The notes: generated from the letters alone by a model not told the origin. A DNA stretch of 64,000 nt from Cryobacterium frigoriphilum (GCF_004403305.1 NZ_SOHE01000041.1:159674-223673); one strand, 5' to 3'; shown: positions 1 through 9,969, counted from the first letter of the stretch. A program made the numbers and translations.

Positions 1-976
1 CGGCGGGCATGCCGAGCGCCGAGAACCGGGCGACATCGGTCCAGCCGTACTTCGGCATGGCGTCGCCGCCGCCGACCGCGGCGAGAAACTGCTGCGCCAG
101 CGGGGCGTCGAGGCCCGGGCGGGCGCCCTCGGCAAGGTCGACGACCGTCATCTCGTAACCGGGGAACAGCTCGTGCAGGTGAGCGAGGGCTTCGGCGCCG
201 CTGCGGCTCGGGGCGAAACGGTAATTGACGTGCACCATGCACTCGTCGGGAATGACGTTACCGGCGATGCCGCCGGTAATGCCCACGGCGTTCAGGCCCT
301 CACGGTAGACGAGGCCCTCGACCTCGACCGAGCGCGGCTCGTAGGCGGCGAGAATATTGAGGATCGGTGCGGCCTTGTGGATGGCATTCTCGCCGACCCA
401 GGCGCGCGCGGAGTGCGCCCGCAGTCCAAAGGTGCGGATCTCGACCCGTAGGTTGCCGTTGCAGCCACCCTCGATGCGGCCGTTGGTCGGTTCGCCGAGA
501 ATCGCGAAGTCACCCGCGAACAGGTCGGGCCGGTTGCGGGCGAGACGACCGAGGCCGTTGAGGTCGTCGGAGACCTCCTCGTGGTCGTACCACATCCAGG
601 TCACGTCGACGACGGGAGCGACGAGTTCAGCGGCGAGCTTGAGCTGCACGGCAACCCCCGCCTTCATGTCCACTGTTCCACGACCCCAGAGATAGTCGAC
701 CTCGTCGAGGGTCTCGAAGCGGGTCGGCAGGTTGTTGTTGAGCGGCACGGTATCGATATGACCCGCAATGACGACGCGCTGCGCGCGGCCCAGACTCGTG
801 CGGGCGACGATGGTGTCGCCGTCGCGAATAATCTCGAGGTGATCGAAACCGGCGAGCGCCGCCACGATCGCGTCGGCGAGTGGGGTTTCATTGCCCGACA
901 CCGATTGCAGGTCACACAGCTGTCGGGTGATCTCGATGACGGACGCGGACAGGTTCAAAGTCAAGGTCTCAGGCAC
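1..976 (-). CDS. dapE: Succinyl-diaminopimelate desuccinylase (3' end outside window)
   Basis: M20-family zinc metallopeptidase that hydrolyses N-succinyl-LL-2,6-diaminopimelate in lysine and cell-wall biosynthesis. Translating the minus strand from a GTG at 976 gives an open frame to the window edge, about 325 codons. It shows the metal-site motif GHIDTVPLNNN, then GRGTVDMKAG, a WYDHEEVSDD acidic loop, and GEPTNG, all typical of DapE. The last residues visible are GWTDVARFSALGMPA, so only the far C-terminus is missing. An in-frame TAG lies four codons upstream, which fixes the GTG as the most upstream start. No Shine-Dalgarno precedes it, so translation is probably leaderless. The gene is divergent from dapD with only 17 bp between the start codons. 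Confidence 0.93.
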   Translation of the reverse strand, partial: MPETLTLNLSASVIEITRQLCDLQSVSGNETPLADAIVAALAGFDHLEIIRDGDTIVARTSLGRAQRVVIAGHIDTVPLNNNLPTRFETLDEVDYLWGRGTVDMKAGVAVQLKLAAELVAPVVDVTWMWYDHEEVSDDLNGLGRLARNRPDLFAGDFAILGEPTNGRIEGGCNGNLRVEIRTFGLRAHSARAWVGENAIHKAAPILNILAAYEPRSVEVEGLVYREGLNAVGITGGIAGNVIPDECMVHVNYRFAPSRSGAEALAHLHELFPGYEMTVVDLAEGARPGLDAPLAQQFLAAVGGGDAMPKYGWTDVARFSALGMPA

Positions 977-990
977 TCTACTAATCTAGA
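977..990. promoter_or_regulatory. Shared divergent -10 region of dapE and dapD, palindromic
   Basis: The 14-bp sequence TCTACTAATCTAGA is a near-palindrome (arms TCTA/TAGA) filling almost the whole gap between the two start codons. Read on plus it offers TAATCT as a -10 box about 7 bp before the dapD ATG. Read on minus it offers TAGATT about 8 bp before the dapE GTG. Neither gene has room for a ribosome binding site, so both transcripts are inferred to be leaderless. No convincing -35 box is visible for either direction. Confidence 0.5.
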
Positions 991-993
991 GGC

Positions 994-1995
994 ATGTCTG
1001 CCGTCACGCCGCTCGAGCCCACTGTCCCCGATTTCGCTCTGTCCACCCCGACCCACGCCTGGGGTTACGGCCTCGCGACCGTCGCCGACGAGGGCACGGT
1101 GCTCGACACCTGGTTCCCGCAGCCGCACCTCGGCCCCTTGCCGGCGGGGCGCGACCGCTGGCTCGTTCCCGCGGAGCTGGATGCGGCATCCGTCGACGAC
1201 CCCCGCCGAGCCGTGCACGTCGGCGCCGTCACCATCGAAATTGAGCTTCAGGCGAAGCCGGCGAGCACCTCGGATGCCTACCTGCGCCTGCACCTGCTGT
1301 CCCACCTGCTCGTTCTGCCCAACAGCATCAACCTTGACGGTATCTTCGCGCACCTGCCGAACGTCGTCTGGACCAACGCTGGCCCGGTGTTGCCGGCCGA
1401 CTTCGCCCGCCTGCGGCCGTCGCTGCAGCGCCACGGCATCTCGGCGACGGGCCTGGATAAGTTTCCGCCGCTGCTCGGCTACGTCATTCCCGAGCGGGTG
1501 CGCATCGCGGATGCGTCCCGTGTGCGGCTGGGCGCGTACCTGTCCCCCGGCACCACCGTCATGCACGAGGGTTTCGTCAACTTCAACGCCGGCACGCTCG
1601 GCTCCTCGATGGTCGAGGGCCGCATCTCGCAGGGCGTCGTGGTCGGTGACGGCGCCGATATCGGTGGCGGAGCATCCATCATGGGCACCCTCTCGGGCGG
1701 CGGCACCCAGCGGGTTACGATTGGCGCCCGCGCGCTACTCGGCGCCAACTCGGGTGTCGGCATCGCGATCGGCGACGACACCGTCGTCGAGGCGGGCCTC
1801 TATGTGACGGCCGGCACCAAGGTGATTGTCGTCGGGGCACCGCGCACCGCCGACGGCGCACCGCAGACCGTGAAGGCCGTCGAGCTGTCCGGGCTGCCGA
1901 ATCTGCTGTTTCGTCGCAATTCGCTCAGCGGCGCCGTCGAGGTACTCGAGCGCAGCGGCACCGGCATCGTGCTCAACGAGTCCCTGCACGCCTAA
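994..1995 (+). CDS. dapD: 2,3,4,5-tetrahydropyridine-2,6-dicarboxylate N-succinyltransferase
   Basis: Transfers succinyl from succinyl-CoA to tetrahydrodipicolinate in the succinylase branch of diaminopimelate synthesis. The protein is 333 aa, the usual length of the actinobacterial long form. An N-terminal alpha/beta region is followed by a left-handed beta-helix from about residue 165, built of hexapeptide-like repeats (for example IGGGASIMGTLSGG and VTIGARALLGANS). The family signature MHEGFVNFNAGT starts at residue 190. The ATG has no Shine-Dalgarno and lies 17 bp from the divergent dapE start. The partner steps dapE and dapC are in the same window. A 16-bp tandem repeat begins just after the stop codon. 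Confidence 0.95.
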   Translation: MSAVTPLEPTVPDFALSTPTHAWGYGLATVADEGTVLDTWFPQPHLGPLPAGRDRWLVPAELDAASVDDPRRAVHVGAVTIEIELQAKPASTSDAYLRLHLLSHLLVLPNSINLDGIFAHLPNVVWTNAGPVLPADFARLRPSLQRHGISATGLDKFPPLLGYVIPERVRIADASRVRLGAYLSPGTTVMHEGFVNFNAGTLGSSMVEGRISQGVVVGDGADIGGGASIMGTLSGGGTQRVTIGARALLGANSGVGIAIGDDTVVEAGLYVTAGTKVIVVGAPRTADGAPQTVKAVELSGLPNLLFRRNSLSGAVEVLERSGTGIVLNESLHA

Positions 1996-2008
1996 ACGCC
2001 GAATTTCT

Positions 2009-2134
2009 CGCGCCGGCAGTCTCGCACCGGCACAGTCTCGCACCGGCACAGTCTCGCACCGGCACAGTCCCGCACCGGCACAGTCTCGCACCGGCACAGT
2101 CCCGCACCGGCACCGTCCCGCACCGGCACAGTCT
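2009..2134. repeat. 16-bp tandem repeat, seven full copies
   Basis: The unit CGCACCGGCACAGTCT (last base C or T) is repeated head to tail seven times at 2023-2134. It is preceded by a shortened 14-bp copy at 2009-2022, and one copy carries a CCG variant. It lies between the convergent ends of dapD (stop at 1995) and the flavoprotein gene (stop at 2176). No strong hairpin is formed, so it is not an obvious terminator. Such arrays are length-variable by slippage in general; a function here is unknown. Confidence 0.95.
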
Positions 2135-2175
2135 CGCGAGCGAGCTGACCGAGGGATGAGCGGGCTGACCGGAGA

Positions 2176-3660
2176 TTAGCCCTCGAGGTAGGCCACGGCT
2201 TCGGCGGCCGACCAGCCTGCGGGGTGGGCGGTGAGCAGCGCGGTGACCCCGTCGAGGTCGGTGCCGAGGGTGACCAGCGGGGCCTCCTCGTATCCGTCGC
2301 GGCGGGTCTGCCCAAGTCCGACGTTGGCGGTGAGTGCGTTGCAGAGGCACTTGCGGCCGGCGGCCTGCTCTGCCGAGCCGCCCTTGCGCACGAAGGTCGC
2401 GACCGGCTCGGCCGGGCAGCGGTAGCCGAGCACGCCGGGTGCCCGCTCGTAGGGCACCCGCAGGTAGCCCAGGTCGCAGAGGCGCACACGCTCTTCGTAC
2501 AGCTCCGGGTCCGACAGGGTTCCGGGCAGCGTGGCGACCTTGAACGGGAATCCCGTCGACGACGCGAGCGGGTCGGTGCGGATCTGCAGGCCGGAGTTCT
2601 CGAGTTCTCCGAGCAACTGCGCGCGCAGGGTATCGTCGAGGCCGGACTCGGCGGCGAGCGCGAACAGGGTGCCGACCTGTACCCCGGCGGCGCCGAGTGC
2701 GAGAGCCTCGGCAACCCGCTCGGGGGTGCCGTAACCGCCGGCGACCCAGAACGGCAGGCCGACTGCGGCGACCTTGGCCAGGTCGGCGTCGTCCCGCGGG
2801 CCGTAGACCGGCTGGCCGTCGTCGTCGAGGGCGCCGCGTCCGCGCGGCGGTGCGTTGTGCCCGCCGGCCCTCGGGCCTTCGATGACGAAGCCGTCGGGCC
2901 GGGTCGACTCTTCGCGGGTCAGGTAGACGGCGAGCACGTGAGCGGCGACGATCGCGAGAAACAATGGCCGGTGCAGGGGCGGCAGCCCGCCGCCGGCCGC
3001 GTCGGAGCCCATCAGGGCCTCCGGGTCGAACTCGACGCTGTAGCGAGTCGTGGAGTCCTCGACGTGCAGATCGAGCGCACAGGTCTGGTGCCGCGCCAGC
3101 CCGTTCAGCAGGGCCGGAATTTCGGCCGGGATACCGGCCCCCATCAGCACATAGTCGACGCCGGCGAGCATGGCACCGTAGGCAGCACTCGGTGTGGCCA
3201 GCTGCACCTTCTCGAGATAGTTGATGCCGACGAGGCCGTCGTGGCCCTCTTTGGCGAGCCAAACCTCTGCGAAGTTCGCGACGACCGACAGTTCGAGCGA
3301 CTTCACGAGCGGATGCTGACTCAGCTTCGCGATCGGAAGGTACGGAATTCCCGGCGCGCGTCCCCCTTCGCGAAAGTACTTCGTGCGCACTCGCTCGGCG
3401 AGCGCCGGCACCGGGAAGTGGTCGAGTGCGCGGCGCACGTGGCCACCCTCGTCGCCGTCCTGCAGGCGGCGGGCGATGACCGCGTCGAGGGCGGTGCCGC
3501 TGACGACACCGAGCTGTCCGCTCTGAGACACGGCGCGCGCGAGCTGCCACGAGGACACGGCCACGCCCATGCCGCCCTGAATGATCGTGGGCAGCACTCG
3601 TGTCGCGCGCTTATTTTCCGAGTCGCTCGTCGCGGAGGCGGTCATGTCGAGCAGAGTCAT
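2176..3660 (-). CDS. Nitronate monooxygenase / 2-nitropropane dioxygenase family flavoprotein
   Basis: A 494-aa FMN-dependent TIM-barrel enzyme of the nitronate monooxygenase superfamily. The N-terminal strand motif TIIQGGMGVAVSSW (about residues 26-39) is the family's opening signature. AGGHNAPPRG and the phosphate-binding segment AGGYGTPERV followed by GAAGVQVGTLF correspond to the FMN site. The protein is longer than the classical 320-380-aa nitronate monooxygenases. Its C-terminal extension contains a CLCN motif and a GLGQTRRDGYEEAP stretch, a form common in actinobacteria whose natural substrate is not known. The ATG is supported by GAAAGG on the mRNA about 8 bp upstream. Catalysis of nitronate oxidation is a family inference; a role in acyl or polyketide metabolism (PfaD-like) is an alternative. 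Confidence 0.8.
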   Translation of the reverse strand: MTLLDMTASATSDSENKRATRVLPTIIQGGMGVAVSSWQLARAVSQSGQLGVVSGTALDAVIARRLQDGDEGGHVRRALDHFPVPALAERVRTKYFREGGRAPGIPYLPIAKLSQHPLVKSLELSVVANFAEVWLAKEGHDGLVGINYLEKVQLATPSAAYGAMLAGVDYVLMGAGIPAEIPALLNGLARHQTCALDLHVEDSTTRYSVEFDPEALMGSDAAGGGLPPLHRPLFLAIVAAHVLAVYLTREESTRPDGFVIEGPRAGGHNAPPRGRGALDDDGQPVYGPRDDADLAKVAAVGLPFWVAGGYGTPERVAEALALGAAGVQVGTLFALAAESGLDDTLRAQLLGELENSGLQIRTDPLASSTGFPFKVATLPGTLSDPELYEERVRLCDLGYLRVPYERAPGVLGYRCPAEPVATFVRKGGSAEQAAGRKCLCNALTANVGLGQTRRDGYEEAPLVTLGTDLDGVTALLTAHPAGWSAAEAVAYLEG

Positions 3661-4077
3661 CGGGCGAACCTTTCAGCAACGGAAACCACGGCTGTGGGCC
3701 TACCCAAAGCGTATTCCCGTACATATTCCGACTCCGTCATACGTTCTGCCGACGGCGCAGCTCCCGCGCAGCGGCGGGCAGCATCCGTCGCCCGGGAGCT
3801 GCGCGGGTCGTGCGCCGCTACGCGGGACGTGCGCCACCCGCGCAGCGGCGCACCTCCCGCGCATCGCCCCACGCGCCCCACGCGCCCCAAAGCGCAGCGG
3901 CGCAGCTCCCGCGCAGCGGCCTACCGGCGTTGCCGTGGCTCCGGAACCCTGCATGCTGCTACGTTATTGCCACACGGCCCCATTCATGCCGCTCCGTTCA
4001 GCGTGAACATATGCACAGCACAGCACAACACCGCACAACACAGCACAGCACAGCACAGCTCGTCACAAGGGAGTGGC
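3661..4077. other. 417-bp divergent intergenic region with several repeat types
   Basis: Separates the flavoprotein gene (minus) from the penicillin-acylase gene (plus) and should hold both promoters. It contains a 21-bp direct repeat GGCGCAGCTCCCGCGCAGCGG at 3754-3774 and 3899-3919. An inverted partial copy GGGAGCTGCGCGGG lies near 3798-3811, so hairpins are possible. A CACGCGCCC tandem follows near 3869-3889, and a pentanucleotide array lies next to the acylase ribosome binding site. I could not identify a clear -35/-10 pair. Confidence 0.7.
4014..4058. repeat. Pentanucleotide (CACAG/CACAA) microsatellite
   Basis: Nine consecutive pentamers: CACAG twice, CACAA, CACCG, CACAA, then CACAG four times. 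The array ends about 11 bp before the AAGGGAG ribosome binding site of the penicillin-acylase gene, so it lies in the probable 5' leader or spacer. Gain or loss of units would alter promoter-to-start spacing without touching the reading frame. Confidence 0.9.
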
Positions 4078-6696
4078 ATGGGCACCGATCTACCCCGCAG
4101 CAGGCGGCACCGGCGCGTGCGCGCGGGTATCGTGGTGCTCGCCTCGCTCGTGGTTCTGCTGCTCGTGGCGACCGGCGTCGGCGTCGTCACCGTGACCCGC
4201 TCGTTTCCGCAGCTGGCCGGCACCATCGAACTCGCCGGGCTTGACGCGAAGGTCACCGTGTACCGCGACGACGCCGGGGTGCCGCAGATCGTCGCCGACA
4301 CCGCCGGTGACCTGTTTCACGCCCAGGGCTTCGTGCACGCGCAGGACCGGTTCTGGGAGATGGACTTTCGCCGCCACGTGACGAGCGGCCGGCTCTCCGA
4401 ACTGTTCGGCGAGAGCCAGCTGCCGACCGACACGTTCATTCGCACCCTCGGCTGGCGGGTCGTCGCCGAGGCCGAGGTGGCCTTGCTCGACCCGACCACA
4501 CTCGGCTACTACGAGGCCTACGCCGACGGTGTCAACTCGTATCTCGATTCGCATCGCGGCGCCGAACTCTCGCTCGAATACGCGATACTCGGGCTGCAGA
4601 ACCCCGAGTACGCACCCGAGCAGTGGACACCGGCGGACTCCGTCGCCTGGCTCAAGGCGATGGCCTGGGACCTGCGCTCGAACCTCGACGAAGAAATCGA
4701 CCGGGCACTGCTCGGCGCCGCTCTGAGCCCCGAGCAGGTCGCCACCCTGCATCCCGGCTATCCCTTCGACTCACACCCGACAATCGCCGACGGCAGCGCT
4801 CTCGAAACGGCCCAGGCCAGCGCGGCGACGGTGGCGACGGATGCCCCGGGGACCGTTCCCGATACATCCGTCGGCGCCGCCGACACGGCCACGGCGCTCG
4901 GCGCCCTGCGCACGAGTCTCGCCGCGCTGCCCGAACTGCTCGGCCCGGCCGGCGGGGAGATCGGGTCCAACTCCTGGGTCGTTTCCGGCGCCCATACCGA
5001 GAGTGGCGCTCCGCTGCTCGCGAACGACCCACACCTCGGGCCGGCGCTGCCGTCGGTCTGGTATCAGGTCGGGCTGCGCTGTCGCAGCGTGACCGCCGAC
5101 TGCCCCTTCGACGTGGCCGGCTACAGCTTCAGTGGGCTGCCCGGAGTGGTGATCGGCCACAACCAGCGCATTGCCTGGGGCTTCACCAACCTCGGTCCTG
5201 ACGTGGCCGACCTGTACCTCGAGAAGGTCACCGGCGACGGCTACGAGTACGACGGCCAGCAAAAACCCTTGATCGTGCGCCAGGAGACGATCCGGGTCGC
5301 CGGGGGCGATGCGGTGACGATCGACATTCGCGCCACCGAGCACGGCCCCCTCGTCAGCGACCTCGCCGGCAGCGACTTCGAGCGCATCGCCGGCACGACC
5401 GAAACGGAGCTGTCGCTACAGTGGACGGCCCTGACCCCGGGGCGCACGGCATCGGCCATCTTCGCCCTGAACGCCGCGACGAACTGGACGAGCTTTCGCG
5501 CCGCCGCGAGCCTCTTCGACGTGCCCGCGCAGAATCTCATGTATGCCGACATCGACGGAAATATCGGCTATCAGGCGCCCGGAGCGATTCCGGTGCGCCG
5601 TTCGGGCGACGGCACGGTGCCCGTACCCGGCTGGAGCAGCGAGTACGGCTGGACCGGCACGATTCCCTTCGACGCCCTGCCGCAGGTGTTCAATCCGGCC
5701 AGCGGATACATCGTCTCAGCCAACAACGCCGCCGTCGGCCCCGACTACCCCTCCCTGTTGACGGCCGATTGGGACCAGGGCTACCGGGCCGAGCAGATCA
5801 CCCTGCGCCTGCAGCAACTCCTGGACGCCGGCACGCCGATGAGCGGGGCCATGATGAGTGAGATCCAGGGCGACAACCACAGTGCCATCGCCGCAGCCCT
5901 GGTGCCGGTGCTGCAGGCCGTTCCGGTCACCGGTGATACCCGGGCAGCCCTGGCCCTGTTCGAAGGCTGGGACTTCGAGCTCGACGCCGACAGCGCTCCG
6001 GCCGCGTACTTCAGCGTGTTCTGGCGGGTGTTGCTCGAGCAGCTGTTCGCCGACCTGCCGGAGGGCACCGCGATGGTCGGCGGGCACCGCTCCTTCGCGG
6101 TCGTCGAAACCCTGCTCGCACAGCCGGACTCCGAGTGGTGGGCGAGCGCAGCGGTCGCGGCCAACACCGCCGCCGACAGTGACCCGGATGCCTACGCCGA
6201 CCTGCCCGCAGCGGACGCCGGCGCGCGCGAGACGGTACTGGCTCTGGCCCTCGTCGATGCCGCCGCCGAGACGAGCGACCTGCTCGGATCCGACCCGACA
6301 CGGTGGGAGTGGGGACAGATTCACGAGCTCGAGCTCACCCACGCGAGTTTCGGCACGAGTGGCATTTCACCGCTCGAGTGGCTCTTCAACCGGGGCCCGT
6401 ATGCGGTGGCGGGGGGATCATCCGTCGTCAATGCCGTCGGCTGGGACGCGACCGAGGGCTATGAGGCCAACTGGGTTCCGTCGATGCGGCTCGTGGTCGA
6501 CCTTGCCGATTTCGACAATTCGACCTGGGTGAACCTGACCGGTGCGTCGGGGCACGCCTTCCACCCAAACTACACCGACCAGGCGCCGCTCTGGCAGAGC
6601 CAGCAGACCCGCCCGTGGCGGTACACCCTGGCTGCGGTGGAAGACGCGATGCGCAACCGCCTGACCCTCACCCCGGTGACGGATGCCGGCGGCTGA
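4078..6696 (+). CDS. Penicillin acylase family protein (Ntn hydrolase)
   Basis: An 872-aa N-terminal-nucleophile amidase of the penicillin acylase family, which also includes acyl-homoserine-lactone acylases. The start ATG at 4078 follows AAGGGAG at good spacing. The protein opens with a basic n-region and a hydrophobic segment (about residues 15-37) that is a signal peptide or membrane anchor. The alpha-chain has the family motif HAQGFVHAQDRFWEMD. The self-cleavage site is Gly296/Ser297 in GSNSWVVSG, making Ser297 the new beta-chain nucleophile. Downstream are GSPLLANDPHLG-like (GAPLLANDPHLG) and WGFTNLGPDVADLY, as expected. The frame is open far upstream of 4078, but that part is antisense to the flavoprotein gene. 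Substrate is unknown: beta-lactam, acyl-homoserine lactone or another amide. Confidence 0.9.
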   Translation: MGTDLPRSRRHRRVRAGIVVLASLVVLLLVATGVGVVTVTRSFPQLAGTIELAGLDAKVTVYRDDAGVPQIVADTAGDLFHAQGFVHAQDRFWEMDFRRHVTSGRLSELFGESQLPTDTFIRTLGWRVVAEAEVALLDPTTLGYYEAYADGVNSYLDSHRGAELSLEYAILGLQNPEYAPEQWTPADSVAWLKAMAWDLRSNLDEEIDRALLGAALSPEQVATLHPGYPFDSHPTIADGSALETAQASAATVATDAPGTVPDTSVGAADTATALGALRTSLAALPELLGPAGGEIGSNSWVVSGAHTESGAPLLANDPHLGPALPSVWYQVGLRCRSVTADCPFDVAGYSFSGLPGVVIGHNQRIAWGFTNLGPDVADLYLEKVTGDGYEYDGQQKPLIVRQETIRVAGGDAVTIDIRATEHGPLVSDLAGSDFERIAGTTETELSLQWTALTPGRTASAIFALNAATNWTSFRAAASLFDVPAQNLMYADIDGNIGYQAPGAIPVRRSGDGTVPVPGWSSEYGWTGTIPFDALPQVFNPASGYIVSANNAAVGPDYPSLLTADWDQGYRAEQITLRLQQLLDAGTPMSGAMMSEIQGDNHSAIAAALVPVLQAVPVTGDTRAALALFEGWDFELDADSAPAAYFSVFWRVLLEQLFADLPEGTAMVGGHRSFAVVETLLAQPDSEWWASAAVAANTAADSDPDAYADLPAADAGARETVLALALVDAAAETSDLLGSDPTRWEWGQIHELELTHASFGTSGISPLEWLFNRGPYAVAGGSSVVNAVGWDATEGYEANWVPSMRLVVDLADFDNSTWVNLTGASGHAFHPNYTDQAPLWQSQQTRPWRYTLAAVEDAMRNRLTLTPVTDAGG

Positions 6697-6724
6697 GTCA
6701 CAGGGACACGGTTTGCTGTCCTGC

Positions 6725-6753
6725 GCAAGGACGCAAGGACGCAAGGACGCAAG
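6725..6753. repeat. 8-bp tandem repeat GCAAGGAC
   Basis: Three exact copies of GCAAGGAC plus a partial fourth, about 30 bp after the penicillin-acylase stop codon and just before a terminator hairpin. Confidence 0.85.
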
Positions 6754-6770
6754 CCCGCGAGAAGCCAAAA

Positions 6771-6801
6771 AATGCCCCTTGAATGCAATTCAAGGGGCAT
6801 T
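6771..6801. terminator. Bidirectional rho-independent terminator
   Basis: Perfect 14-bp inverted repeat AATGCCCCTTGAAT / ATTCAAGGGGCATT with a 3-nt GCA loop. An A-run precedes it on plus (a U-run for minus-strand transcripts) and TTT follows at the other side. It lies between the convergent penicillin-acylase and citrate-synthase genes and can serve both. A degenerate half copy (AAAAATTGCCCCTTGAG) occurs about 90 bp further on, near 6870-6886. Confidence 0.88.
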
Positions 6802-6893
6802 TCCTGGCGAGTCGCATGCGGCAGATTCGGCTCCAGGGGCCGTTCTTGGCAACTCGTGAACGAGAAGCCAAAAATTGCCCCTTGAGCGGCCGG

Positions 6894-6944
6894 GCCAGCC
6901 AGCGGCCAAGCCAGCCAGCGACCAAGCCAGCCAGCCAGCGGCCG
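6894..6944. repeat. GC-rich tandem repeat AGCCAGCCAGCGGCCA-type
   Basis: About three imperfect copies of a 16-bp unit (AGCCAGCCAGCGGCCA and variants) lie immediately before the 3' end of gltA (stop at 6950). This is the second simple-sequence block in the same convergent gap. Confidence 0.75.
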
Positions 6945-6949
6945 AGCTG

Positions 6950-8275
<1,326 letters not shown>

Positions 8276-8447
8276 GGAGCCTCCCTGAATATCACTGACG
8301 GATGGGTGTGTCGATACGTCGCAGAAAGAAAAGCCTGGGCAACGCTGTCGCGACTACAGCCTAAACCGCTCGGCCGCCTACTGTCGCATCCGCTAAGAGA
8401 TCACGGATTTCATTGGTGATAGTCGACAGCCCCGTGTGGGGGTCCCG

Positions 8448-9548
8448 TCAGGCTCGCAGCCGGGCGGCCGCGGCGGCCACGCGTTCGTCGGTCGCGGTGA
8501 GCGAGAAACGCACGTGTTCGGCGAAGTGGTCACCGTAGAACGGGCCGGGCCCGGCCAGGATGCCGCGCGAGGCGAGCCAGTCTATCGAGTCCCAGGCCGG
8601 GCGGCCCTCGGTCGCCCAGAGGTAGAGCCCGGCCTCGCTGTGGTCGATTCGAAATCCCGCGTCGAGCAGGGCTGGCAGCAGCACGGCCCGCCGGGCGCGA
8701 TACTTCTCGCGCTGCACGGCGACGTGGTCGGGGTCGCCGAGGGCGGCGATCATGGCCGCCTGCAGTGGGGCCGGCAGCATGAGTCCGGCGTGCTTGCGCA
8801 CGGTCAGCAGCCTCGCGAGCACGGCCGCGTCACCGGCCGCAAATGCGGCGCGGTAGCCGGCCATGTTGGACTGTTTGCTGAGCGAGTAGATTGCGAGCAC
8901 GTTGCGGGTATCCCCGTCGGTGACCCTGGGGTCGAGAATGCTCGGGATCGGCGTCAGGTCCCAGGGGGCGTCCCAGCCGAGTTCGGCGTAACACTCGTCG
9001 CTCACGATCAGGGCGCCGAGCTCACGGGCGCGAGCGACGGATGCCCGCAGCTCGGCCACCGAGAGCACGCGGCCGTCTGGGTTGCCCGGGCTGTTCAGCC
9101 AGATCAGCTTCGTGCCCTTGGGCCAGAGGGCTGGGTCGTCGCAGGCGAGGGCTTCTGCGCCGGCCATCGCGGCGCCGATCGCGTAGGTCGGGTAGGCGGC
9201 GAGCGGATGCACGATCGTGTCACCCTCGCCGAGCCCCAGCATGAAGGGCATCAGCGCAACGAGCTCTTTCGAGCCGATCGTCGGCAACACCTGCTGCTGC
9301 GTGAGGCCGGGCACGCCACGGCGGCGTGCGTACCAGTCGGTGATCGCGGCCGCGAGCTCGGGGGTGCCGGCCGTCTGCGGGTAGGCGTGGGCATCCGTCG
9401 CCGCAGCGAGGGCCGCGCGGATCACGTCGGGCGTCGGATCGGCCGGGGAGCCGATCGACAGGTCGACGATGCCACCTACATGGGCGCGGGCCCGCGCCTG
9501 GAAGGGGACCATCTGATCCCACGGGTAGTCGGGGAGCGGCTTCAGCAC
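8448..9548 (-). CDS. dapC: Succinyldiaminopimelate transaminase
   Basis: PLP-dependent class I/II aminotransferase that converts N-succinyl-2-amino-6-ketopimelate to N-succinyl-LL-diaminopimelate. I choose the GTG at 9548, giving 366 aa and an N-terminus VLKPLPDYPWDQMVPF. The frame is open further upstream but would overlap fdxA. Visible features are LSIGSPADPTPD near the start, HAYPQTAGTPEL, the substrate-loop WLNSPGNPDG, VSDECYAELGW (PLP-ring Asp and Tyr) and YSLSKQSNMAGYR with the Schiff-base lysine. It starts 20 bp after the fdxA stop and is probably co-transcribed with it. The fdxA-dapC pair is conserved in actinobacteria (for example fdxC-Rv1178 in Mycobacterium tuberculosis). Confidence 0.92.
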   Translation of the reverse strand: MLKPLPDYPWDQMVPFQARARAHVGGIVDLSIGSPADPTPDVIRAALAAATDAHAYPQTAGTPELAAAITDWYARRRGVPGLTQQQVLPTIGSKELVALMPFMLGLGEGDTIVHPLAAYPTYAIGAAMAGAEALACDDPALWPKGTKLIWLNSPGNPDGRVLSVAELRASVARARELGALIVSDECYAELGWDAPWDLTPIPSILDPRVTDGDTRNVLAIYSLSKQSNMAGYRAAFAAGDAAVLARLLTVRKHAGLMLPAPLQAAMIAALGDPDHVAVQREKYRARRAVLLPALLDAGFRIDHSEAGLYLWATEGRPAWDSIDWLASRGILAGPGPFYGDHFAEHVRFSLTATDERVAAAAARLRA

Positions 9549-9568
9549 GGGTGGTCTGGGCGCCGGGG

Positions 9569-9892
9569 CTAGTGTTCGACCTGGGGCGGCAGCACGGAGA
9601 TGACCGGGTGGTCCTTGGCGATCACGCCGATCTTGGCGGCGCCGCCCGGCGATCCGATGTCGTCGAAGAACTCGACGTTGGCCTTGTAGTAGTCGGCCCA
9701 CTGCTCGGGCAGGTCGTCTTCGTAGTAGATGGCCTCGACCGGGCAGACCGGTTCGCAGGCGCCGCAGTCGACGCACTCGTCGGGGTGAATGTACAGCGAG
9801 CGTTCGCCCTCGTAGATGCAGTCAACGGGGCACTCATCGATGCAGGCCCGGTCTTTGACGTCCACACACGGTAAAGCGATCACATACGTCAC
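9569..9892 (-). CDS. fdxA: Seven-iron ferredoxin
   Basis: Small electron-transfer protein of 107 aa binding a [3Fe-4S] and a [4Fe-4S] cluster. Cysteine motifs are visible in [13 protein letters not shown] and [21 protein letters not shown]. The C-terminal extension with [11 protein letters not shown] and a GAAKIG segment matches actinobacterial FdxA. I choose the GTG at 9892 (VTYVIALPC) because GAAAGGACT lies about 9 bp upstream; an earlier in-frame GTG three codons before would sit directly on that site. It precedes dapC in the same operon. The electron partner is not indicated by the neighbours. Confidence 0.93.
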   Translation of the reverse strand: MTYVIALPCVDVKDRACIDECPVDCIYEGERSLYIHPDECVDCGACEPVCPVEAIYYEDDLPEQWADYYKANVEFFDDIGSPGGAAKIGVIAKDHPVISVLPPQVEH

Positions 9893-9969
9893 TAAATTCA
9901 CAGTCCTTTCAAACGCGAAAGCGGCCCTTCGCGAGCAGGTGCAGCCCATTGACGGGCAGAGTACGAAGT

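Noticed and set aside
2224..4077. Long plus-strand open frame running into the penicillin-acylase gene (1490 codons in total)
   Set aside because: The first part is antisense to the clear flavoprotein gene and shows no domain. The signal peptide and ribosome binding site place the real start at 4078.
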